Shown: positions 40,707 through 52,822, counted from the stretch's first letter. The stretch: DNA of 63,186 nucleotides from an uncultured Prevotellaceae bacterium (GCA_900316575.1 ONDJ01000004.1:550-63735); one strand, 5' to 3'. Made by a program: numbers and translations. Notes: generated from the sequence alone by a model not told the origin.

Positions 40707-41783
40707 CTATTCTACGCCAAACTTATAAATCGTTTTTTGCGTATAAACTTCTCCCGGACGGAGCACTACGCTTGGGAAGTGGGCCTTGTTGGGGCTGTCG
40801 GGGAAGTGCTGTGCTTCGAAACAGAGGGCACTGCGACGACCAAAGGTAGCACCATGTTGTCCGCGATAACCATCGGCCCAGTTGTCGCTGTAGAATTGAA
40901 CGCCGGGCTCTGTGGTATAGACTTCCATGGTACGTCCGCTCTTGGGCTCAACGATTTTGGCTGCGAAGCTGAGTTCTCCCACTTCTTTCTTGTTGAGTAC
41001 ATAGCAGTGGTCGTAACCAGCACCATTCTTGATTTGTTCGTCGTCGGCGTCAATGTCTTGTCCGACGGGTTTGGGTGTGCGGAAATCGAAGGGTGTGCCT
41101 TCTACCTTAAGGATTTCGCCCGTGGGAATGCTGGTTTCGTCGATAGGAACGTAGAAGTCTGCGTTGATTTGGCAGATAACGTCCATAGCACTTGGTGTAG
41201 GATTGTCTATGCCAGCCAAGGAGAAGAAACCATGCGAGGTCATGTTGACCACGGTCTTTTTGTTGGTTGTTCCGTGGTAGTCAATGACAAGTTCGTTCTC
41301 GTCAGTGAGCATATAGCGCACCGTCATTGTGAGTTCGCCGGGGAAGCCCTCTTGGTAATAGGCCGATACATAACGAAGCACCAAGGTGTGGTCGTTCACT
41401 TGCTCAGCATCCCACACGCGGGCATGGAAACCAGTTGGCCCGCCGTGCAAGTGGTTGGGGCCGTTGTTCACCGCAAGTGTATATTCTTTCCCATTGAGAG
41501 AGAATTTGCCGCGAGCAATGCGATTGCCGTAGCGTCCTACGAGAGTTGAGAGAAAAGGTTCGGGCGAGTTGATGCAATCGTCAATGTTGTCGTGCCCTTG
41601 AATGACGTTGGCATAGTTGCCTTCACGGTCGGGCACCATAATGGCAACAATCGAGCCGCCATAGTTGGTGATAGCTACTTCCATGCCACTGCTGTTGGTG
41701 AGGAAGTAGAGGTCAACGGGCTTGCCTTGTACTTCTTTCTGAAAATCGGCTTGGCGCAAGCCTGAAAGGTTTTTGTTTTCCAT
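40707..41783 (-). CDS. galM: Aldose 1-epimerase (galactose mutarotase)
   Basis: A 358-aa beta-sandwich enzyme interconverting alpha and beta anomers of galactose or glucose. YGGSIVAIMVPDREG opens the family pattern. NHLHGGPTGFHARVW carries one catalytic His, and MTSHGFFSLAG the second. The C-terminal GVQFYSDNW is also typical. There is no signal peptide, so it acts in the cytosol. It is separate from galK by 18 kb. It lies downstream of the ATP synthase operon but has that operon's terminator before it. Confidence 0.93.
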   Translation of the reverse strand: MENKNLSGLRQADFQKEVQGKPVDLYFLTNSSGMEVAITNYGGSIVAIMVPDREGNYANVIQGHDNIDDCINSPEPFLSTLVGRYGNRIARGKFSLNGKEYTLAVNNGPNHLHGGPTGFHARVWDAEQVNDHTLVLRYVSAYYQEGFPGELTMTVRYMLTDENELVIDYHGTTNKKTVVNMTSHGFFSLAGIDNPTPSAMDVICQINADFYVPIDETSIPTGEILKVEGTPFDFRTPKPVGQDIDADDEQIKNGAGYDHCYVLNKKEVGELSFAAKIVEPKSGRTMEVYTTEPGVQFYSDNWADGYRGQHGATFGRRSALCFEAQHFPDSPNKAHFPSVVLRPGEVYTQKTIYKFGVE

Positions 41784-41814
41784 GGGTTGTGAAATGTTTT
41801 GAAGGTTATCAGCT

Positions 41815-41867
41815 TAAAAAACTCTTATCGCCTGCTCTGGATTTAGTTCCCGCTCAGGCCATAAGAG
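41815..41867 (-). terminator. Terminator of the ATP synthase operon
   Basis: Plus-strand ACTCTTAT (41821-41828) pairs with ATAAGAG (41861-41867) and an inner CCTG/CAGG. In the minus direction six U follow. It lies just past atpG. Confidence 0.85.
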
Positions 41868-41883
41868 CTTTTGTGTAGTTTGC

Positions 41884-42750
41884 TTATTGCATGGACCCGC
41901 CCACAATGTCAAGCAACTCGGTCGTGATGGCTTGTTGACGTGTCTTGTTGTATGTGAGCGTGAGTTCTTGCAACAGCTCGTCGGCGTTGTCTGTAGCAAT
42001 CTGCATAGCAATGACACGTGCTGCATGTTCGCTTGCCAGACTGTCGAGCAATGCGGTGTAGAGTTGCAGACGGAGTACGCTGGGTATGAGTTGTTGCACA
42101 ACAGCTTCGTGGGATGGTTCCACGATATAGTCTGCTGCAACGCCGCCACTTGTTTCAGCTTTGGGCAGTTGTACTGGCAGGAAGGTTTCTTCCGTTAGTA
42201 CTTGAGTGGCCGAACTTTTGAAGTGGTGATAGACCACATCTACTTGGTCAATCTCGCCTGCCACAAACTGTTGCATAAGTTCTTCGGCAATGTCGGCTAC
42301 GGCTTGGAAAGTTGGATGATCGAGCAGTCGTGTAAAGTCGGGCACATCAGCAAATCCTAACTTACGCACGGCATCAGAACCTTTTTTGCCTAAGGGAACA
42401 ATGCGCACCACTTCAACACCTTGATTGCGATAGGCTTCAACTTTGTTGCGCAAAGCACGTATGGCATTGGCATTAAAGCCGCCGCATAAGCTACTGTTGG
42501 ACGTATAGACCACGATAGCCACGCGCTTTACGGGACGTACGGCAGCATAAGGTGTATTGATATCGCCTTCCATGCTTCCGACGAACGAAGTCATCATGCG
42601 TGTCATGCGACTTTCGTAGGGGCGCATGCTTTCAATGGCTTGCTGAGCACGGTGCAACTTAGAGGAAGCCACCATCTTCATCGCGCTGGTAATTTTGCGC
42701 GTGTTGTTGACAGAGGCTATGCGCGTCTTAACTTCTTTTAGAGAAGGCAT
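41884..42750 (-). CDS. atpG: ATP synthase gamma subunit
   Basis: A 288-aa central rotor shaft of F1. The N-terminal helix KEVKTRIASVNNTRKITSAMKMVASSKLHRAQ and the C-terminal helix with LTYNKTRQQAITTELLDIVGG pack in the alpha-beta ring; these two stretches are the family signature. It is last in the operon, 89 bases after atpA. Confidence 0.97.
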   Translation of the reverse strand: MPSLKEVKTRIASVNNTRKITSAMKMVASSKLHRAQQAIESMRPYESRMTRMMTSFVGSMEGDINTPYAAVRPVKRVAIVVYTSNSSLCGGFNANAIRALRNKVEAYRNQGVEVVRIVPLGKKGSDAVRKLGFADVPDFTRLLDHPTFQAVADIAEELMQQFVAGEIDQVDVVYHHFKSSATQVLTEETFLPVQLPKAETSGGVAADYIVEPSHEAVVQQLIPSVLRLQLYTALLDSLASEHAARVIAMQIATDNADELLQELTLTYNKTRQQAITTELLDIVGGSMQ

Positions 42751-42839
42751 ATCTTCGGATAAAAGATAATGTTTGAGAAATAAGAAGATAAACGCGGGTG
42801 GCAGGCTGAGCTTGCATCACCCGCGCTTTTCTTGTGTTT

Positions 42840-44426
42840 CTACGCCGTCCACTGTGCAGCTACGTCGGCTGCCACTTTTTCGATGGTCTGCGTAACGTTT
42901 TCGTCCATTTTGCCATCGGCGATGGCTTTTAGCACCGTGTCGGCATACGATGCACGCATAATTTGCAGGAAGTTGTCCTGGAATTCGCGCACTTTGTTGA
43001 GCGGAATGTCGCGCATCAGGCCTTTTGTGCCGCAATAGAGTATGGCTACTTGCTCAGCCACTGGCATCGGCGAGTACTGAGGTTGGATCAGCAGCTCATT
43101 GTTTTTGCGACCTCGGTCGATGGTCATTGCTGTTACGGCATCCATGTCGCTGGCAAACTTAGAGAAGGCCTCAAGCTCGCGATATTGAGCCTGGTCTATC
43201 TTCAATGTTCCAGCCACTTTCTTCATGCTCTTGATCTGCGCAGCACCACCTACACGCGATACGCTGATACCTACGTCGATGGCAGGACGTGTACCGTTGT
43301 TGAAGAGGTTGGTGTCGAGATAGATTTGGCCGTCAGTAATGGAGATTACGTTTGTAGGGATATAGGCCGAAACGTCGCCTGCCTGGGTCTCGATGATAGG
43401 AAGCGCTGTTAGCGAACCGCCGCCGCGCACTTTTCCTTTGAGACACTCGGGAAGGTCGTTCATCTTCTCTGCCACTTCTTGTTGATTGTTAATGCGTGCG
43501 GCACGTTCCAACAAGCGGCTGTGCAGGTAGAATATGTCGCCAGGATAGGCCTCGCGTCCTGAGGGACGGCGTAATATGAGCGATACTTCGCGATAGGCCA
43601 CAGCTTGTTTCGACAAGTCGTCGTAAACGACAAGGGCGTTCATGCCACGATCGCGGAAAAACTCGCCGATAGCTGCGCCAGCAAAGGGAGCATAATACTG
43701 CAGGGCTGCAGGGCTACTCGCTGTAGCAGCAATCACGATGGTATAGGGCATCGCGCCTTTTTCCTTGAGTGAGTTTACGATGTTAGCAACGGTGCTAGCC
43801 TTTTGTCCGATGGCTACATAGATGCAATAGACGGGGTCGCCTTGCTCGTAGTTCTCTTTTTGGTTGATGATGGTGTCGATAGCAATGGCAGTTTTACCCG
43901 TTTGGCGATCGCCAATGATGAGTTCGCGCTGTCCGCGTCCGATAGGGATCATGGAGTCAACGGCCTTCAGGCCAGTCTGCAACGCATGGTCCACCGGCTG
44001 GCGATAGATAACGCCAGGTGCTTTGCGGTCAAGAGGCATTACGTATTTTTCGCCGCCTATTTCGGCTCCACCATCGAGAGGTTGGCCAATGGGGTTGATG
44101 ACACGTCCGAGCATTTCTTCGCTCACTTCGATGGAAGCAACGCGACCGGTGCGCTTTACGCTTTGGCCTTCTTTGATGCCTTCGGAAGAACCAAAGAGCA
44201 CCACGCCGACGTTGTCTTGCTCAAGGTTCATGGCCACACCGCGTGTGCCGTTTTCGAACTCCACAAGTTCGTTTTCGGTCACGTTGGTCAGACCATAAAC
44301 ACGTGCCACGCCGTCGCCAATGGTGAGCACCGTGCCGACTTCTTCAAAGCTGAGCTTTTGCTCTACGCTGCGAAGCTGTTGCAAGAGCACTTCAGAAACC
44401 TCGGCGGGCTTGATGTTATTGGGCAT
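42840..44426 (-). CDS. atpA: ATP synthase alpha subunit
   Basis: A 528-aa non-catalytic F1 subunit. The N-terminal beta barrel is followed by the P-loop GDRQTGKT at residues 172-179, and the signature [17 protein letters not shown] in the C-terminal part contains the arginine finger (SVSR). Length is normal, with slightly extended N-terminus typical of Bacteroidetes. Confidence 0.98.
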   Translation of the reverse strand: MPNNIKPAEVSEVLLQQLRSVEQKLSFEEVGTVLTIGDGVARVYGLTNVTENELVEFENGTRGVAMNLEQDNVGVVLFGSSEGIKEGQSVKRTGRVASIEVSEEMLGRVINPIGQPLDGGAEIGGEKYVMPLDRKAPGVIYRQPVDHALQTGLKAVDSMIPIGRGQRELIIGDRQTGKTAIAIDTIINQKENYEQGDPVYCIYVAIGQKASTVANIVNSLKEKGAMPYTIVIAATASSPAALQYYAPFAGAAIGEFFRDRGMNALVVYDDLSKQAVAYREVSLILRRPSGREAYPGDIFYLHSRLLERAARINNQQEVAEKMNDLPECLKGKVRGGGSLTALPIIETQAGDVSAYIPTNVISITDGQIYLDTNLFNNGTRPAIDVGISVSRVGGAAQIKSMKKVAGTLKIDQAQYRELEAFSKFASDMDAVTAMTIDRGRKNNELLIQPQYSPMPVAEQVAILYCGTKGLMRDIPLNKVREFQDNFLQIMRASYADTVLKAIADGKMDENVTQTIEKVAADVAAQWTA

Positions 44427-44514
44427 AATGATAGCTTAGTGTTAATTGCCGCATCTGTAGAGTAGGCGGCTTGTTTTGGTTTGATGAAATCTCTTTCTCT
44501 GAATGCTTCGTCCT

Positions 44515-45057
44515 TTATCCTGCCAAGGAACGCTTGAGGTCGGCAAACTGGCGTCGCAGGCTTGCATCCATGCGATAGGTGTCGTATTCCAATACGAACC
44601 CTGCACCGATTTCAGCGTCCTCGCGCGTTTCGAAACTTACCTTTCGGCCAGTGCGTTGTTCCACAAGTTTCCTCATGCGCTCCGTGATAGCCTCGGTGGC
44701 TGGTACGGCTGTGGTTAGGCGAGCTTCAATGAGGCCTTTGGCTTCGCGATACTGTGCTTGAAAAGATGCTGCAACGTATTGCGCTAAGTCTGCACGCTTG
44801 TTAGCAACGAGCAGCGGCATGAAGCGTTTTGTTGTCTTCGTCACTTCTTGCGGCGTTGTAGCGGCAGCAACGAGCAAGTCGCTCAGTTGTTTTGCCGGTA
44901 GCGCTGGGTTTTGGAGCATTGCGGTGAGCCGAGGTTCAGCTACAAACGATTGTAGCAACTGTCCCATTTCGGCATAAACGCGCTGTTCCTCGCCGTTTTC
45001 GGTTGCAAATCTTAGCAAGGCCTTAGCGTAGCGGGCAGATGTGATACCTGTGTTCAT
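44515..45057 (-). CDS. atpH: ATP synthase delta subunit
   Basis: A 180-aa peripheral-stalk protein linking F1 to the b subunit. The N-terminal six-helix domain starts ITSARYAKALLRFATENG, and the C-terminal motif KVSFETREDAEIGAGFVLEYD is diagnostic. It lies between atpF (20-base gap) and atpA. Confidence 0.95.
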   Translation of the reverse strand: MNTGITSARYAKALLRFATENGEEQRVYAEMGQLLQSFVAEPRLTAMLQNPALPAKQLSDLLVAAATTPQEVTKTTKRFMPLLVANKRADLAQYVAASFQAQYREAKGLIEARLTTAVPATEAITERMRKLVEQRTGRKVSFETREDAEIGAGFVLEYDTYRMDASLRRQFADLKRSLAG

Positions 45058-45077
45058 GGGTAGTGGTCTGCTTGAGG

Positions 45078-45587
45078 TTACGACTGTATGCCTTGTTCAG
45101 CCAGCAATCGCTCTATGTAGGCCTGCTGAGCCTTGTCTTCGCCAAGGTTGGTGCGCACCACTTTTTCAGCAATTTGGAGTGAGAGGTCGGCTACCTGCTG
45201 ACGTATGTCGCGCAGGGCATTCTCTTTCTCCACAGCGATTTGCTCTTTGGCGGCAGCAAGGTCTTTGGCTCCCTCAACCTGAGCTTTGGCGCGGGCTTCT
45301 GCTATGATTTTCTCGCCGGTGAGCTTGGCTTCTTTGAGAATTTCAGCTTGTTGCTCACGGGCTTCTTTCAGCAAAGCTGCGCTTTTAGCCTCAATGCTTG
45401 CCAACTTTTCGTTGGCTTCGCGGGCGTTTTTCAAAGACTCGTCAATAAACTGCTTGCGTTCCTCCACTGCACCAGTAATGGCGGGGAAGGCAAACTTGGC
45501 CAGGACGAACAGCACCACGAGGAATGCGAGTAGCATCCAAAAGAGTAACCCGAAATCAGGGGTCAATATGGAAGGCATGTTCTGCAT
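45078..45587 (-). CDS. atpF: ATP synthase b subunit
   Basis: A 169-aa peripheral stalk subunit. One membrane segment at the N-terminus (LLFWMLLAFLVVLFVLAKF, about residues 14-32) is followed by a long, highly charged coiled coil. A start three codons later is possible. It follows atpE with a 27-base gap. Confidence 0.95.
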   Translation of the reverse strand: MQNMPSILTPDFGLLFWMLLAFLVVLFVLAKFAFPAITGAVEERKQFIDESLKNAREANEKLASIEAKSAALLKEAREQQAEILKEAKLTGEKIIAEARAKAQVEGAKDLAAAKEQIAVEKENALRDIRQQVADLSLQIAEKVVRTNLGEDKAQQAYIERLLAEQGIQS

Positions 45588-45614
45588 GGTGTCTGCAAAA
45601 ATTTCAGTGTTGGT

Positions 45615-45893
<279 letters not shown>

Positions 45894-45940
45894 TTAATGT
45901 TTGTTGTCGTGTTGTCGCGTATAATATATATACGGTATGT

Positions 45941-47026
45941 TTATTCCTTGTGGTGGGCGTGCTCGGGGAGGCTCATGCCGATGAATACGGCACTGAGCAT
46001 GGTGAACACATAAGCTTGGATGAATGCTACGAGCAATTCGAGCAAATCCATGAAGAGTATCATCACGAAGCTAACAGCTGAGAGCGATGTACCTACCAGC
46101 GCGTTGACTTGGAACGTTATGAATATGATGCAGGTGAGCGAGAGTATGATGGCGTGACCTGCCAGCATGTTGGCAAAGAGACGCACCATCAAGGCGAAGG
46201 GTTTTGTGAAGATACCAAACAGCTCTATCACGGGCATCAATGGCACGGGGCATTTCATCCACGTGGGCACATCGGGCCAGAAGATTTCTTTCCAGTACTC
46301 GCGGTTGCCAAATACGTTGATGAAGAGGAATGTAATCGTTGCGAAGAGGAAGGTAATGGTGATGTTGCCCGTGACGTTAGCACCGCCGGGGAAGATGGGA
46401 ACGAGCCCCATTAGGTTTGTCACCAAGAGGAAGAAGAATACGGTGAGCAGATAGGGCGCGTATCGGCGGTAGTGTTTCTCGCCGATGGAGGCTTTGATGA
46501 CATCGTCGTTGATGGCCAGGACCAGCACTTCCATCATGCCTACAAACCCGCCAGGAGCTCCGTCCTGCACGTTGCGTTTTTTGTACCAACGGGCGCAACA
46601 GAGGAATACGACCAAGAGTATGGCTACGTTGATCCATATCTGCACCACGTCTTTTGTGATGCTTAGGTCCCAAGGGCGTTCGTCGAAGCCTTGTTCATAG
46701 ACTTTGCCTTGGCGCGTTTCGTCAATATAGAAACCTTCATAGACTTCCTTGCCATCGTGACCAAAGCGTGAGGAACTGAAAAAGTGCCAGCTTCCGTCTT
46801 TTTGGCTTTTCACAATGACGGGTAGGGGAATGCTGATATGATGGCCAGCCCAGGTGGTGATGTGCCAATCGTAAGCGTCGCTCATGTGTCCGAGCACAGC
46901 TTCCTTTACATCAACGGGTTGCTCTTCTTCAGCAGCCCGCGCGGGCATGGCAACGATCAGTGCTGCGATGCTCAGTGTAAGTATTCGCAGGGCTAATGTA
47001 AGCGTTTTTGTTATTTGTTTGCGCAT
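45941..47026 (-). CDS. atpB: ATP synthase a subunit with exported N-terminal domain
   Basis: A 361-aa Fo subunit, about 100 aa longer than the E. coli protein. The N-terminus is a signal-peptide-like segment (residues 1-31, ending ARAAEEE) followed by a periplasmic domain of about 100 aa rich in aromatic residues (GSWHFFSSSRFGHDG). Five to six membrane helices follow; the essential Arg is in MVRLFANMLAGH. The extension is usual in Bacteroidetes. It starts inside the preceding membrane-protein gene. Confidence 0.94.
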   Translation of the reverse strand: MRKQITKTLTLALRILTLSIAALIVAMPARAAEEEQPVDVKEAVLGHMSDAYDWHITTWAGHHISIPLPVIVKSQKDGSWHFFSSSRFGHDGKEVYEGFYIDETRQGKVYEQGFDERPWDLSITKDVVQIWINVAILLVVFLCCARWYKKRNVQDGAPGGFVGMMEVLVLAINDDVIKASIGEKHYRRYAPYLLTVFFFLLVTNLMGLVPIFPGGANVTGNITITFLFATITFLFINVFGNREYWKEIFWPDVPTWMKCPVPLMPVIELFGIFTKPFALMVRLFANMLAGHAIILSLTCIIFITFQVNALVGTSLSAVSFVMILFMDLLELLVAFIQAYVFTMLSAVFIGMSLPEHAHHKE

Positions 47027-47457
47027 GAAGCGTTCTTGTCGTTTAAGCTTTTGGAGCTTGATGAATGGTCGGTTTGTTTCTTGCGGCGTGTATAGCCGAT
47101 GGTGAGCACTGTCGTCACAGCGAAGTAGCAGACAATGAGATTGATAGCAAACAAGCGGGCATCTCCGTCGGCAATCACGGCGTATGCGATGAGCATCAGG
47201 GTAGCCAGCATGAAGCGCAAGGCTTTGCAGAGCATCATCACTTTGAGCTGAAGCTGCACCTTGTGGTTGGCTTCAATGGCTTTGAGCGTCAGTGTCTCTG
47301 CCACGGCTGAAAGCCACATCACTACAGCTATACCGAGGAGGGGAAGCGTTTGTGTGGCGGCTTCGCGTCCCGCTAATTTGATTTCAAAGAACAGTGTCAG
47401 CGGTGCAACGATGAGCAAGGCTATTGCGCACCACAGTGTGACATAAGCTGGTTTCAT
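47011..47457 (-). CDS. AtpI-like four-span membrane protein in the ATP synthase operon
   Basis: A 148-aa protein with four hydrophobic segments (about residues 6-24, 36-54, 74-93 and 99-117) and a basic, Ser/Lys-rich tail. Its position between atpC and atpB and its topology match the AtpI/AtpQ-like assembly proteins found in atp operons, but similarity is weak. The start ATG at 47457 overlaps the atpC stop (ATGA), and its end overlaps the atpB start by 16 bases. It probably helps assemble the c-ring. Confidence 0.7.
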   Translation of the reverse strand: MKPAYVTLWCAIALLIVAPLTLFFEIKLAGREAATQTLPLLGIAVVMWLSAVAETLTLKAIEANHKVQLQLKVMMLCKALRFMLATLMLIAYAVIADGDARLFAINLIVCYFAVTTVLTIGYTRRKKQTDHSSSSKSLNDKNASCANK

Positions 47458-47708
47458 GCTTCCTCGTCGGAACATTCCACACAGATGGACACCTCGTCGG
47501 CTGCCACCTCGACAAAGCCTCCGTTGACGGCTACTTCAAAGGGCTCTGCACCGCCTTCTACGCGCACCATGCCTGGTGAAAGGATGGAGACGATGGGAGC
47601 GTGGCCTGTGAGAATTTCAAAACGTCCGGCTGCGCCAGGCACGAAAACCTTTTCGGCTTCGCCTGCGTAGAGCATACGTTCGGGGGATACGATGGTTGTC
47701 TTGAGCAT
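47454..47708 (-). CDS. atpC: ATP synthase epsilon subunit
   Basis: An 84-aa beta-sandwich protein, short because the C-terminal helical hairpin of E. coli epsilon is missing, as in other Bacteroidetes. The motif GRFEILTGHAPIVSILSPG is diagnostic. Loss of the C-terminal helices removes the usual epsilon inhibition. It lies 15 bases after atpD. Confidence 0.93.
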   Translation of the reverse strand: MLKTTIVSPERMLYAGEAEKVFVPGAAGRFEILTGHAPIVSILSPGMVRVEGGAEPFEVAVNGGFVEVAADEVSICVECSDEEA

Positions 47709-47723
47709 CCTTGTAGTGGGGGA

Positions 47724-49301
<1,578 letters not shown>

Positions 49302-49611
49302 TTAGGAAAACGGCGGCTCAATCTTCTTATAATTTTAACACACACAGAACAAAATTGCAGAAAAACAGCCTTGAAATGCAGTTTTTTCCCAATCCAAGAA
49401 GTCAAATTGGGGTGTTTCTTGCGAGCCGAACAGCTTACGGGCTTCGACCTGGCTTCGACGATGTGTCTCTCTTAATCGCGTGCGCGAACATTGCTTGGCT
49501 TTGGTAATTCGCTTCCCGAAGTCACTTTTGAATAAGCACAAAAACTACGGCTCATTAGGGATGGTTACGCTCAAACAACCCTATCTCCGCTCAAACACAT
49601 TGGACCTTTTG

Positions 49612-49675
49612 CGTGCGCACCGTACGAAAATTACGTGAACACTGTACGAAAATTACGTGCGCACTCACTCGTGAG
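49612..49675. repeat. 22-base tandem repeat with TACGAAAATTA core
   Basis: Two full copies (49612-49633 and 49634-49655) share CGTG, CAC and GTACGAAAATTA and differ at four positions or fewer. A third begins CGTGCGCACT and then diverges. The CGTGCGCAC part is near-palindromic. Confidence 0.7.
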
Positions 49676-49832
49676 TCTTGACTTATAGCCGATCGGCTTC
49701 ATCCTCGGTCTGTGGTGAATGGTGTTTGAGATTGGGAGGTTAAAGTGAAAATAGGGTAGGTTTTTGCGCGGTCAAAGCGGTGCTGAAAAGGCTTTTTCGC
49801 GTAAGTTTCTTTTTTTCGTGCTGTGCTTGTGC

Positions 49833-49840
49833 TATTTTTG
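49833..49840 (+). promoter_or_regulatory. -7 promoter box of the lptD-like gene
   Basis: TATTTTTG with T-rich sequence at the -33 position (49808-49815). About 73 bases precede the proposed start. Confidence 0.55.
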
Positions 49841-49912
49841 CGCATTGTAATTGGAAACGGGCCTTGGCCGTTTTGGTTTTTTTAGGCTCGCAAAAGTTGT
49901 GGTGTCTTACCG

Positions 49913-52822
49913 TTGAAGAAGCTGATGTACATATTCGCTGCGCTCCTCGTCTCGCTCAATGCGTGGACGAGCTTGCTAGGATTTCAGACGCACAAGCCAG
50001 CTGAAACTTCGCTTAAGCCCCAGAAGTCCTTGGCGGCAGATAGGCAAGATAATTCAGCTGTTCCACAAAGTTTACCGCCTGCTCCGATTGATTCGCTCAA
50101 CGATTCGCTCATCAATGTTCACGACTCGCTCTATTTTGCGCAGTTGGAACAGCGCATGGCTACCGCCCCTAATACGCAACGTGCGAATGTGCGCGACAGC
50201 CTTGTGGTCAGCACCGATACGATACCCTCGGACAGTTTGAAGAAGAAGCGCGAAGCCGGTATCGATGCTCCTGTTCACTACACCGCAGCCGACTCTATGG
50301 TTTACGACGCTGAAACGGGATTGATATTTCTCTATGGAAAAGCCAACGTGAAGTATCAGAACATGGAACTCGAGGCTGCGAGCATTCGCATGAATATGGA
50401 CAGCAGTTTGGTTCATGCCCTTGCTGCTACCGACACGGCGGGCGTGATGACCGACAAACCCACATTCCATCAAGGCAGCGACGAATATGTGAGCGAGGAG
50501 ATGGCGTTCAACTTCCGCACACGAAAAGGTTTCATCCAGCGCGTTTCCACCACGCAGGGCAACGGCTATGTGCAAAGCATGGAGAGCAAGCGCGACAGCA
50601 GTGGCGTGGTCTATATGCGCCGAGGCACCTACACCACCTGCGATGCCGAGCACCCGCATTTCTACATAGCCTTGTCGCGCGCCAAGTTGCGCCCAGGAAA
50701 AGACGTGGTGTTCGGTCCGGCTTATCTCGTTGTAGAAGACGTGCCCTTGCCGCTGGCTATTCCCTACGGATTTTTCCCTTTCAACAAGAAATATAGCTCG
50801 GGCTTCATCATGCCCTCCTATGGCGACGAAACAAGCCGTGGCTTCTATCTGCGCGACGGCGGTTACTACTTTGCCATCAACGACTACTTTGACCTGCGCG
50901 TAACGGGCGAAATCTACACCAAAGGCTCGTGGGGGCTGAACTTTGAGACCAACTATCGGAAACGCTATCGCCATAACGGCAATCTATTTTTCTCGTATTT
51001 GCGCACCGTCGAGGGCGAGCGCAACATGCCCGACTACAGTGTGACGAAGAGCATCAAGTTGCAATGGTCGCATACGAAAGACCCAAAGTCTTCGCCCAAC
51101 ACCACCTTTACCGCCCGCGTGAACTTTGCCTCGGAAAGCTATGAGCAGAGCAACCTCACGTCGATGTACAACCCCCTTGCCTACACGCAAAGCACACGTT
51201 CGAGCGCAGTGTCGTATAGCCACACGTTTCCGACCATAGGATTGTCGCTCTCGCTCTCGACCAACCTCACACAAAACCTACGCGACTCAAGCATCGTCAT
51301 GACCCTGCCCGAACTCTCTATCTCGCTGCCTCGTATTTATCCCTTCCGCCGCAAGAACCAAGTGGGCAAGGAGCGCTGGTACGAAAAGATTTCTATCTCC
51401 TACACCGGAAATCTCTCAAACTCCATCAACACCAGCGAGGACCAACTGCTCAAGTCAAACCTCATCAAAGACTGGCGCAACGGTATGCAACACCGCATTC
51501 CCATCGACGCTACGTTCCAAGTGTTTAAGTACATCAACGTGTCGCCTTCTATATCCCTGCGCGACTATATGTACACCAACCGCGTGAAGAAATCATGGGA
51601 CGAGACCAATCAGCGCGAGCTTACCGACACCACTTATGGCTTCTACAATCTCTACGACTGGAACGTGTCGCTCTCGGCAAACACCACGCTCTATGGTATG
51701 TATAAGCCACTGCCTTTCTTTTTCGGCAAGAAGATTATAGCCATTCGCCACGTCTTGAAGCCCAGTGTTTCGTTTAGCTACTCGCCCGACTTTACCACAG
51801 AGTCCTATGGATACTTCGACTCCTACGTTCGCACTGATGCCGACGGAAACGTTTCGACCGTGACCTATTCGCCCTATCAGAACGGTATCTACGGCTACCC
51901 CTCGTCGGGCAAGCAAGGCATGATATCGTTCTCGCTTTCCAACAACTTAGAAATGAAAATACGCAGCGAGCGCGACAGCACCGGCGAACGCAAGATATCG
52001 CTCATCGATGAGCTCTACGGCTCGCTCTCTTACAATATGGCGGCAAAAGTGCGCCCGTGGAGCGACCTCAGCACCCGCTTGCGCCTCAAAATCAGCAAGA
52101 GCTACACCTTCTCGCTCGCAGCCGTCTTTGCCACGTATGCATACGTGTTCAACGACAAAGGACAAGTCGTAGTCGGCGACCGCACCGAGTGGAGCTACGG
52201 ACGCTTCGGGCGTTTCCAAGGCATGTCGCAAAGCATCTCCTACACCCTCAACGCCCAGAAGATACGCAAGTTCTGGAACTGGATAACAGGCCACGGCGAC
52301 CGCAATAGGCCTGAAAGCCAGCACACACAACAAGCCAGCAACGACGACGAAGCCGAAGCCGAAGCCAACCTCGACCCCGAACTTCGCCAAGGAGGGCGCC
52401 AACAGCCCAAGAAAGTCAAAGCCTCTGTGGACGAAGACGGATATATGACTTTTTCCATACCCTGGAACCTCTCTTTCAGTTATGGCATCACCATGTATGA
52501 AGACCGCACCAAGCAAATCAACACCCGCAACATGCGCTATCCCTACAGCTTCCGACAAACGCTCAACTGCTCGGGCTCAGTGAGTATCAGCGACGGGTGG
52601 AACATTAGCTTCGCCAGCGGCTACGATTTCAACAATCACGAACTCTCAATGACCACAGCCAGCCTTTCGCGCGACTTGCATTGCTTCGAAATGTCGGCCA
52701 GCGTGGTTATAAAGCCTTTTACCAGTTTCAACTTCTCCTTCCGCGCCAAAGCCAACGAGCTCACCGATGCCCTGAAGTGGGACAAACGCAGTTCCTATAG
52801 TAGCAACATAGAATGGTATTAG
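49913..52822 (+). CDS. LptD-like LPS-assembly outer-membrane protein
   Basis: A 969-aa protein. The N-terminus is signal-peptide-like (KKLMYIFAALLVSLNAWT). An OstA/LptA-type beta-jellyroll follows (about residues 120-230: YDAETGLIFLYGKANVKYQNMEL), then a very long beta-strand-rich barrel (FFSYLRTVEGE, SLSANTTLYGMYKPL) ending in NIEWY with a C-terminal aromatic as in outer-membrane proteins. It is the Bacteroidetes counterpart of LptD, inserting LPS into the outer membrane. A TTG start gives the basic signal peptide; the ATG at 49925 is an alternative. An Ala/Glu-rich insert lies near residue 815. Confidence 0.82.
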   Translation: MKKLMYIFAALLVSLNAWTSLLGFQTHKPAETSLKPQKSLAADRQDNSAVPQSLPPAPIDSLNDSLINVHDSLYFAQLEQRMATAPNTQRANVRDSLVVSTDTIPSDSLKKKREAGIDAPVHYTAADSMVYDAETGLIFLYGKANVKYQNMELEAASIRMNMDSSLVHALAATDTAGVMTDKPTFHQGSDEYVSEEMAFNFRTRKGFIQRVSTTQGNGYVQSMESKRDSSGVVYMRRGTYTTCDAEHPHFYIALSRAKLRPGKDVVFGPAYLVVEDVPLPLAIPYGFFPFNKKYSSGFIMPSYGDETSRGFYLRDGGYYFAINDYFDLRVTGEIYTKGSWGLNFETNYRKRYRHNGNLFFSYLRTVEGERNMPDYSVTKSIKLQWSHTKDPKSSPNTTFTARVNFASESYEQSNLTSMYNPLAYTQSTRSSAVSYSHTFPTIGLSLSLSTNLTQNLRDSSIVMTLPELSISLPRIYPFRRKNQVGKERWYEKISISYTGNLSNSINTSEDQLLKSNLIKDWRNGMQHRIPIDATFQVFKYINVSPSISLRDYMYTNRVKKSWDETNQRELTDTTYGFYNLYDWNVSLSANTTLYGMYKPLPFFFGKKIIAIRHVLKPSVSFSYSPDFTTESYGYFDSYVRTDADGNVSTVTYSPYQNGIYGYPSSGKQGMISFSLSNNLEMKIRSERDSTGERKISLIDELYGSLSYNMAAKVRPWSDLSTRLRLKISKSYTFSLAAVFATYAYVFNDKGQVVVGDRTEWSYGRFGRFQGMSQSISYTLNAQKIRKFWNWITGHGDRNRPESQHTQQASNDDEAEAEANLDPELRQGGRQQPKKVKASVDEDGYMTFSIPWNLSFSYGITMYEDRTKQINTRNMRYPYSFRQTLNCSGSVSISDGWNISFASGYDFNNHELSMTTASLSRDLHCFEMSASVVIKPFTSFNFSFRAKANELTDALKWDKRSSYSSNIEWY

